Source of the DNA: Flectonema sp. DT1601
Taxonomy: Eukaryota > Euglenozoa > Diplonemea > Diplonemida > Diplonemidae
Assembly: GCA_964019425.1 (NCBI GenBank)
Contig: OZ025841.1
Coordinates: forward strand, 558,001 to 622,000
Direction of reading: 5' to 3'
Length of the DNA: 64,000 nt
Shown here: in pieces, positions 57,540 through 64,000 of the stretch
How positions within the stretch are numbered: the stretch's first letter is position 1
Layout: each line of letters opens with the position of its first letter
The notes under the pieces: model-generated
Seen by the model: only the letters and a program-made list of their open reading frames with translations
Told to the model about the DNA's origin: nothing
Database searches by the model: none
Translations under genes and position numbers: made by a program

Positions 57540-58457
57540 ATGACGTTGTCTAAGTCGGTAGGAGAGGATTTTCACAGAGATGGAATTGCTGTAGTGGAGA
57601 ATTTTTGTTCGGTTGAAGAATGTCAAACAATGATAGACAGAATGGGTCAATTAATTGAGAATTGGGATCCATCACAACACCAGGCTACTAGTTTTGAAAC
57701 AGCTGACAGTCACGTTACTAATGAATACTTTTTTGATAGTGCTGACAAGATAAGGTTTTTCTTAGAGCCACAAGCCACCAGCAAGACTCCAAAAGCAGAA
57801 ACAATCCACAAAGTTGGACATGGATTACACAGACTAGACCCTGTCTTCAGAGAGTACAGTACCAGTCAGAAGGTCCGCGATCTAGCTGTATCACTTGGTT
57901 GGAAAGATCCAGTGCTTCCACAATCGATGTATATTTTTAAACAACCTCTCATTGGTGATGCTGCACCCCCACACAAAGACTCAACATTTTTATATACAAC
58001 ACCTAAATTAACTTGCTTAGGATTATGGCTGGCACTCCAAGATGCGACAGAGGACAACGGATGCCTTTGGGCTCAGAAGGGATCACACACAAAAGGAGTA
58101 AAAACAATATTCTCTCGCAATAAGGAATATTTTGAAGAGGGTAATAAAGAAGTCCCAGCGCTACAGTTTGAAAAGCCTCCAGGTCCAGAAAGTGATGAGG
58201 CAGATGGTCCTCGGAGTATAAATACAAAAGAGGAAGCTCTTAAGGCTGGCTACACTTCTCTACCTGTGAAGGCTGGTGATGTAGTTCTCATTCATGGTGA
58301 GGTTAATCACATGTCGTTGGGGAACAAATCTCCTGATTCCCGACACACATACCAGCTTCACCTTATTGAAGGCCCGTCTGAAGGAATAACTTGGTCCCCT
58401 ACCAATTGGTTGCAATACCCGAAGGGTGAAGAGTTCCCGAAGTTGGGTAGTAAATAA
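57540..58457 (+). CDS. PHYHD1: Phytanoyl-CoA dioxygenase domain-containing protein 1-like
   Basis: This is an Fe(II)/2-oxoglutarate-dependent oxygenase of the phytanoyl-CoA hydroxylase family, 305 residues, intronless. Animal PHYHD1 is about 290 residues. The iron ligands are H145 and D147 (PPHKDSTFL) and a distal His, probably H257 (IHGEVNHMSL). R268 (SRHTYQLHL) would hold 2-oxoglutarate. Other family marks are FHRDGIAVVENF near the N-terminus, LGLWLALQDATEDNGCLW and KAGDVVLIHGEVNH. I chose ATG 57540 (AAAATGA context) because the protein then starts where the family does; ATG 57447 would add a basic non-conserved stretch. The substrate is not known for the family, though PHYHD1 does not act like the peroxisomal PHYH. 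No peroxisomal signal is seen. Confidence 0.92.
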   Translation: MTLSKSVGEDFHRDGIAVVENFCSVEECQTMIDRMGQLIENWDPSQHQATSFETADSHVTNEYFFDSADKIRFFLEPQATSKTPKAETIHKVGHGLHRLDPVFREYSTSQKVRDLAVSLGWKDPVLPQSMYIFKQPLIGDAAPPHKDSTFLYTTPKLTCLGLWLALQDATEDNGCLWAQKGSHTKGVKTIFSRNKEYFEEGNKEVPALQFEKPPGPESDEADGPRSINTKEEALKAGYTSLPVKAGDVVLIHGEVNHMSLGNKSPDSRHTYQLHLIEGPSEGITWSPTNWLQYPKGEEFPKLGSK

Positions 58458-58493
58458 ACCTTATTAATCTTGCCTTTTTAGCTACCTTTCCTA

Positions 58494-58530
<37 letters not shown>

Positions 58531-58999
58531 GGTTTCTACTTTTCTTATACCTCTTGGTAAAACACAACTTGTAATACCGAGACTGCTGTTGCTTTGAATG
58601 TATTTATTGCAAAATCTTTATCGTCTTTACTAATGTTTGTTTTTTTTTTAAAAAAAGGGGAACGATTTATTCTTGGTCAACATAAATACTTCTCAGTTGC
58701 ATACTCACTGTAACCTCCACAGTGAGCAGCTGGATGGAAAGCCGCGGGCACAAGGAAAGATCTACAAACTCCTTTTCCCCAGCCCAAATTCACGAGCATT
58801 GTTCCGTTACAGTATCTGTTTATCGTGGTGTGGTGTGGTGTCTGTGGAGGTCCCTGTTTCTGTAATTCCTCAATATTGAAATAATGATCGTATCTGAGTA
58901 TAAATTTATTTCATTTATTTTTTTGTATAATTTAATTCAACATTTAATAAGTTTTATTATTATGTTATTTTTTACTCTAAACAGTTTCTTAGTTTAAGC
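58458..58999. other. Intergenic region, or upstream exons of the CCCH gene
   Basis: It has a 30-T run near 58500. A 68-residue frame at 58673-58879 shows no family I know. CTCTAAACAG just before 59000 looks like a splice acceptor, and the frame is open back through it (F-L-S-L-S before the Met), so an upstream exon of the CCCH gene is possible. Confidence 0.4.
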
Positions 59000-59681
59000 A
59001 TGCATCAGGCTGCCAACTACATGGTCGCAGGACCACTGGCTGAGAGTGCAATCACAATGCCGCAGATGGTTGCTTCATCTGGTAACGTAATTTCTGGACA
59101 TCCAAAGCGGCCGCGCGATATTTGTAGACACTGGGCGAGGGGGTACTGCAACAGAGGATCGACATGTGGGTTTTTTCATGCTGGGCCTTCACCAAATCCA
59201 GAATTGTCGAGGAAACCACTGCCACATTCGACTGATTCTTTAGAAGACCCAACCTACTGCAACACCATTAAGAGTACTATTCCGTGTAAGGATAACAGCG
59301 TTGGAAAGTGTAACCGCGGAGACAAGTGTAAATTTGCCCACAACTGGGGTGGCTCAATGATGATTGACCCTTATGCGATTCAGCAGACTGCTCCACGTAG
59401 CTACCAGATACCAACTACTTACGCAATGGAATCCATGGAGATGAATGACAAGATGAACTCACAAACAGCTCGCTATGATATGATGGACATGGGTTACTTT
59501 TATCCTGATATGGTATGTTGAGATCAATCATTTTCTTGTTGGGGAAATAAAAAAATAAAAAATAACACAAAACAAACTAAAACAGTACCCTCAATGCCCA
59601 CCTCAGCACAGTCACGAGATGACACGTGTGCCTCCATCAAGACCTATCCCTCATGTCATGCAGCACTGTCCATATGGATAA
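59000..59681 (+). CDS. Tandem CCCH zinc-finger RNA-binding protein, two exons
   Basis: It is predicted to bind RNA through two CCCH fingers: CRHWARGYCNRGSTCGFFH and CKDNSVGKCNRGDKCKFAH, both C-x7-C-x5-C-x3-H. The NRG...CKFAH form fits ZC3H10- or muscleblind-like proteins, and I cannot choose between them. The continuous frame stops at 59521, but the codon ATG at 59510-59512 is followed by GTATGT and a 73-nt AT-rich intron ending AAACAG at 59585. Exon 2 (59586-59681) stays in phase and encodes YPQCPPQHSHEMTRVPPSRP and on to HCPYG and TAA. The spliced product is 202 residues. More coding exons may lie upstream of 59000. Confidence 0.8.
59513..59585 (+). other. Intron of the CCCH gene
   Basis: The intron is 73 nt, GTATGT to AAACAG, phase 0. 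Reading through it instead adds only V-C before a stop, while splicing continues the Pro/Met/Tyr-rich composition (YFYPDM then YPQCPPQ). A weak branch-like CTAAAA lies 5-10 nt before the acceptor. Confidence 0.75.
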
Positions 59682-62600
59682 TTTGTGTGAATTGTGGTTT
59701 TCCTCTTTTTTTTTTTTTTTTTTGCTATTTTTTTTAAAGCAGATTCTTGTCTGCTCTATTCTATCGTTTTTTTTTTTTTTTTTTTTCCTTCTTTTTCTTT
59801 TTTCCATTCCTCCCCCTTATTTTTTTTTTTAAAAATCGCCATTCACTGACTTATTAGTCACTTTGTGCCCTAAATCAGCTGCAAGACCTTTTTATCATTA
59901 ATTTGTAGTATTTATGGGGGGAGGGAGGCTCAGTACAAAAAAAAAGTAAAGAGTTGTCACCTTCCCTCTTCTATGTCTCATTGCCATCGCAGATTGCGTT
60001 GGTACATAAATAGGTTTATTTTTTTCACTATTATTGATGAGTGTTGGTAGTGATTACGAATAGGTTGAGTACTGGTTCTTGAATCCCTTTTCCTACTTTT
60101 AAAATCTTTGAGAGAAGTATTCACTACTTGATATTCCACCCAGGTACTTTGTTTTGAAGAATAAAATAATATCATGGTATTTTATTTTCTCCACTAGTCG
60201 GGATAAACTCTTCGTTTTATATGTGTGTTTAAAATTTTCCCCCCCCACACTTTTTTTTTATTGTAGTTTTTTTTATACCTAATTTACACTTGTTATTTGT
60301 CCAACTGTGTGCGGCAATTGTTTTTTTTTTTTTTTTAAGAATCGTATTTTCACCTTATCTTATTTTTTTTATTTTTATTATTATTTTTTTTCCCCAAAGT
60401 GAAAGGACTAAAGATTTCTTTTTTTTTTTTTAAGGGAAGAAACTAAAACAAGATAAAAAGAGAAAACAATGAAAACGTTTTAAAAAAAAACATCAGAAAA
60501 TCTGAGGGCTTCCGTCCAGTTTGCTCACGTTGAAAAATCGAATTCATTTTTTTTTTTTTTTTTTTTTTTAAATCTTTGTGTCACAGAAAATTATTTTTTT
60601 GAGCAATCCTTACATTTTGGCCAGTCACCTTTTGTTTCTTCTTTTTCTTTTAAACATTACTTATTTAGTACTTGTTACTAAATTCAACACGCACAACACA
60701 CAACACACAACACTGAGTGTTCACATGAGTGGTTAAGATATCGTTGTCACCGAGTTGCATACTGTAAACTGAAATACTTCTGAGGCAAATTCTATTTTTT
60801 TTTCGATGGAAAAGCTGCAGAGAGTGATTAACCATAACTGTTGGAGAAGGGATCGATGGGAAGTGCAGTGATCTTATTCTTACACATGGATGACGAGGAT
60901 GTTCTCTCCGTCAACATTCTCAACTCAAATAGATTTCAGATGGTATCGACTAGCTATGATTTCTGGAGGGGGAAAAAAAAAAAAAAAAAAAGCTGTGTTT
61001 CTGCACTACTTCACTAACAAATCTTTGGCTCTATTTGTGTTGTCTTTTGTTTTAAAATGCTTTTCATCTATTATTGAGGAAACAACTATTCGAATTGTCG
61101 TAGAGGGGGGTTCGTAAACGACAAAATTACTTTTTTTTTTTTTTTGAAAAAAATGATCTTAATCGGGCGTACTAGCCTGCCATGTAATACAATCTCTCTT
61201 TCCCTTCCCACACCAGTTTGGGACTTTTTTAAATATTTCTTGGAAGACCATTCTGACTTACATTCAACTTTCCCCCCTCTTGTTCCTCCTCCCCAGCTGA
61301 GTAATAATCTCACTTTAGAGTAGCAAAGGTTTTTTGTTACTGCAGTAGTGTTTATTGTTTCTCGTTTTTATTTATTTTTTTCTATTGTTCTCTTCTTTCT
61401 ACCCGGCTAATCTGACACCAGTGTTATGACACACTACCTCCAGATATTCAATTTAGGATCTGGTACACTCGTGTCTTTACAGTGTGTTGTGTATTCTCTG
61501 ATAGCCTTACTAGGCTATGCTCTGAGACAGAGATCTTTACACGAATACTGTTTTTTCTTTTTTTTTTTTTAAACTTTGCACAAGCTTACCAGTTTATTGC
61601 AAGACTGAATTGATTAGCAATCTTAACGAAGTTATTATTGAAGCTGATCACTTCAGATTCTCTTGAGAGTCTACTTAACATTTAGTTGGGTTGTATTCCG
61701 ACTGTTGTTGTTGGGTCCATTTGCATTTGGGTCAATTGATGTAAAAAGAGAGTAAAAAAAATAAAAAAAAAATAAAAATAAAATAAAGAGATCTAGTCCT
61801 TTCACCTTTTCCCTCCTTGTTTTTTCATTTTCCATTTTTTTTTTTTCTTCTTTAATCAATGTATCGAAATCTGTTGTTCTCAACCTCACCTTCACCTTCT
61901 CCATCACTCTCTCGGTTAGGTCCTTGCATGGTAATCTTCTGTGCGTCTTCTTCATTTTAGCGGAGGATGCTGAGGCTGAGTATTTTTTTATTGTATTTAA
62001 GATGTCAATAACAACCACTTTATTTGATATTCTTCGTCTCCGATGTAAATGTAAATTTTTTTTTTTTTCTTCACTCCTTTCTTTTCACAAACGAGATGAC
62101 GATATATCAACTAAAGTGGTCATGTTTTTTGATGTGTTTTTTTCATTTGAAAAAAACAATATCTTCTACTCTGAGAGAAGAATGCCCTCAATTGTAAGTG
62201 AAAACCCACACCGATCATCATTTTCTTTTTTTTTTCTCCTCATTTACTCTCCCCCTCCAATTGTTGTGTAGAACAGGGGAAACCCTTTTTGAAATTGCGA
62301 GCGAAACTCACCCTCAAAAAAAAAAAAAAAAAAATCCGTCGGCTTACATACTGCGTTCTCACGTGGGATGGGAGTCATCAAAGAGAAAGGGAAGAAGAAA
62401 ATACTAAGATCTGTATTCCCCGTGTGGGGAAAAAAAAAAAAATAAATAAATAAAAAAAGCGAAACAGAATGTTTTCCTATTTTCTATGTGTTCTTTAATA
62501 GAACAGGAAAACTAACTAATGTGAAAGGGAATTTTGTCTTCCCACAAAGTGAACATTACTTTTTGGAACAAGGCTAGTGAATGCGTGTCCTTCCTGCCAG

Positions 62601-63145
62601 GTTCCTAATTTTTACACAATGCATATTTCCCTTTTGAACTAACACACAGTAAGATGAACAGTTATTTTTTCCTAACGACAAACGTCAACAGGCAACCGGC
62701 TGTCTCTTACTCTTTCCCTCCTTTCTTTCTTTTCTTTCCCCTCTTGCTGTCAATAGCAACTTTAAAAAAAAAAAAAAAAAATTAAAAAAAAAAATACAAT
62801 AAACACCTATTCTTATCTATTTATACCTTATGTGACAGTATCGAATCGTGATGTTTCAATGGTAGTTTTAGGTTCTATTGTTTTTAATAAGGAGATTGAT
62901 ACAGCATGATAATATGAGTGATTCCTGCAGGAGGGGTGTGATGTGTGATGTTCTTGGATCTGACAAATATTTTTTTTAAATAATTTTTTTTTACCTTTCT
63001 CTTCCCAATCCACAGATTTAAATAAGAAAAAAAAAAAAAAAAAAAAAAAGAAAAATATAAAAAGAACATAAAAAGGGTCGACGTCTATAGAGCCTCAAGT
63101 AACCCCCTACCCTAAGGATACTAATCTTCTCGAAAAGAAGGTAAA
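59682..63145. other. 3.5 kb without a recognised gene
   Basis: This is T- and A-run-rich sequence. The first part is probably a long 3' UTR of the CCCH gene. I saw no tRNA, no transposon ends and no copy of the LINE family. The small frames (for example 61671-62018 minus and 61924-62271 plus) are carried by homopolymers and overlap each other. A promoter for the next gene should lie before 63146. Confidence 0.5.
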
Positions 63146-64000
63146 ATGACTCGATTTGCTGCCGTAGTAATGGTTACGCTGCTTGGAGTGGTACAGGCAG
63201 ATCAACCCCGAGCAAAATATCAATACCAGTTTACTATGAGTGAGGTTGTTGAGACAAAGGAACTTCCAACTGATACCTGTCAAGAAGTTGGAGACACATA
63301 CTCTCAGTGGTTTACTTTTAGTAGCATTACTCCGATGAAAGTTGCTACTCAGGACCCGTGGTTGGTTGGACACTCTGCCATCTTTCCAACCTACAACAGA
63401 AGAAGTGACGGTTCAGGTCTTTCCAACGGTCCATCGTGTCGTTGTGAGGGAATGCTTGGTTTCTTCGTGGATTTCGTTAAGCCTGTTTCTGCCGCAGCTC
63501 TTGACGTCTTCTCACCAAACGTCGCGTGGATAATCTCTTATTATGACTCAGAGGGGTTTAGAAGAACTACACAGACTGAATCATCTGCTAAAGGTCTGTT
63601 TGAACTTTCTCCCGTTTCGTGGAAGATCAGTCGCATCCATGTCGACCCAACTTCTGATCCTGACTTCTGTTTGGATAATATCTTCTTCTCAATTGACGGT
63701 ACTTCATCAGCAATCAATAACCCCTCGATGAATGTTAAGTATTTGGAGTTTACCAGAACTCATGCTGCTACTAACGATCGTACTTGGACTGTACCACCAA
63801 ACACTAGAAATGTGAATTTCAAGGTTTGGGGTGCAGGAGGTGGAGCACAACAGTCATCGATGGGTTACTGCTATGCAAAAGCAACCTGGGATGCTGGTGT
63901 TCCTCAGACTGTGTCTGTGACTGAATTCAAAGACAATGAATCTGGTTGTATTGCTGCTGGACACAGATTTCTTAAGATTGTTGGACACGGTGGTCATGGT
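63146..64000 (+). CDS. Secreted protein with Gly-rich C-terminal domain, 5' part
   Basis: An intronless frame of 285 codons is open at the window end. It starts MTRFAAVVMVTLLGVVQA, a typical signal peptide, so the protein is exported. The mature part has many Cys (DTCQEV, PSCRCEGM, FCLDNIF) and a segment like a beta-sandwich adhesion module (GFFVDFVKPVSAAALDVF, WIISYYDSEG). It then turns into TWTVPPNTRNVNFKVWGAG-GG, the entry to a Gly-rich beta-prism fold seen in surface and tail-fibre-like proteins. I do not recognise the family. The start ATG is preceded by AAGGTAAA. The end lies beyond the window. Confidence 0.75.
   Translation, partial: MTRFAAVVMVTLLGVVQADQPRAKYQYQFTMSEVVETKELPTDTCQEVGDTYSQWFTFSSITPMKVATQDPWLVGHSAIFPTYNRRSDGSGLSNGPSCRCEGMLGFFVDFVKPVSAAALDVFSPNVAWIISYYDSEGFRRTTQTESSAKGLFELSPVSWKISRIHVDPTSDPDFCLDNIFFSIDGTSSAINNPSMNVKYLEFTRTHAATNDRTWTVPPNTRNVNFKVWGAGGGAQQSSMGYCYAKATWDAGVPQTVSVTEFKDNESGCIAAGHRFLKIVGHGGHG

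Noticed and set aside
58673-58879. 68-residue frame between PHYHD1 and the CCCH gene
   Set aside because: No recognisable domain and an unconvincing composition. It may be partly UTR or an unproven exon.
61671-62271. Overlapping 115-residue frames on both strands
   Set aside because: They are carried by poly-A/T stretches and overlap each other; neither shows a domain.

Overview
This is an AT-rich eukaryotic window, very rich in homopolymers. GT-AG splicing, a phytanoyl-CoA-dioxygenase-domain gene (PHYHD1-like) and a tandem CCCH zinc-finger gene (ZC3H10- or muscleblind-like) suggest an invertebrate animal or a close unicellular relative. I cannot name the species. About 53 kb is transposon in transposon, about 4 kb is broken DNA-transposon remnants, and the last 6.5 kb carries ordinary host genes.

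Layout. Positions 1-39222 are a 'Russian doll' of LINEs. I use letters for copies. J (minus strand, 39222-36577 and 515-229) is a 5'-truncated I/Jockey-group LINE with RT and RNase H. C (plus, 516-1908 and 29806-36576) interrupts J. BD (minus, 28440-24668 and 9757-1911) sits inside C, and a second short copy X (28448-29805) abuts BD's 5' end. E (plus, 9758-24667) sits inside BD, and two short copies Y (10827-11973) and Z (13397-14480) sit inside E. C, BD, E, F, H, K, X, Y and Z all belong to one LINE family with a restriction-like endonuclease (REL), here called the hairpin-array LINE. J itself lies in the tail of another copy H, which also carries F (39319-44475).

The hairpin-array LINE is the notable system. 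BD is about 11.6 kb long when E is subtracted. One frame of about 1,708-1,752 codons encodes two N-terminal zinc fingers, RT (FADD), a CCHC knuckle and REL, followed by an unusual extension of about 600 residues with coiled coils and a basic tail. After the stop come a 1.6-kb repeat-rich UTR, then 3.4-7.2 kb of tandem hairpin units in a two-unit higher-order arrangement of about 250 bp, then a conserved tail of about 405 bp with three stem-loops, ending in GAAATTC without poly(A). A diverged relative (49579-50297) keeps the last stem-loop by compensatory base changes.

Positions 44476-57300 hold the rest of H and another copy, K. They also hold two near-identical internally deleted piggyBac copies at TTAA sites, two MITEs flanked by TA, a MULE relic, and two copies of an unrecognised element T with terminal inverted repeats.

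Positions 57301-64000 hold the PHYHD1-like gene (57540-58457), the CCCH gene (59000-59681, one 73-nt intron), 3.5 kb without a recognised gene, and the 5' part of a gene for a secreted protein (63146 to the window end).

The nested copies match one another in length to the base over long stretches. Either the insertions are very recent or parts of the assembly are duplicated, so the structural claims need long-read confirmation.
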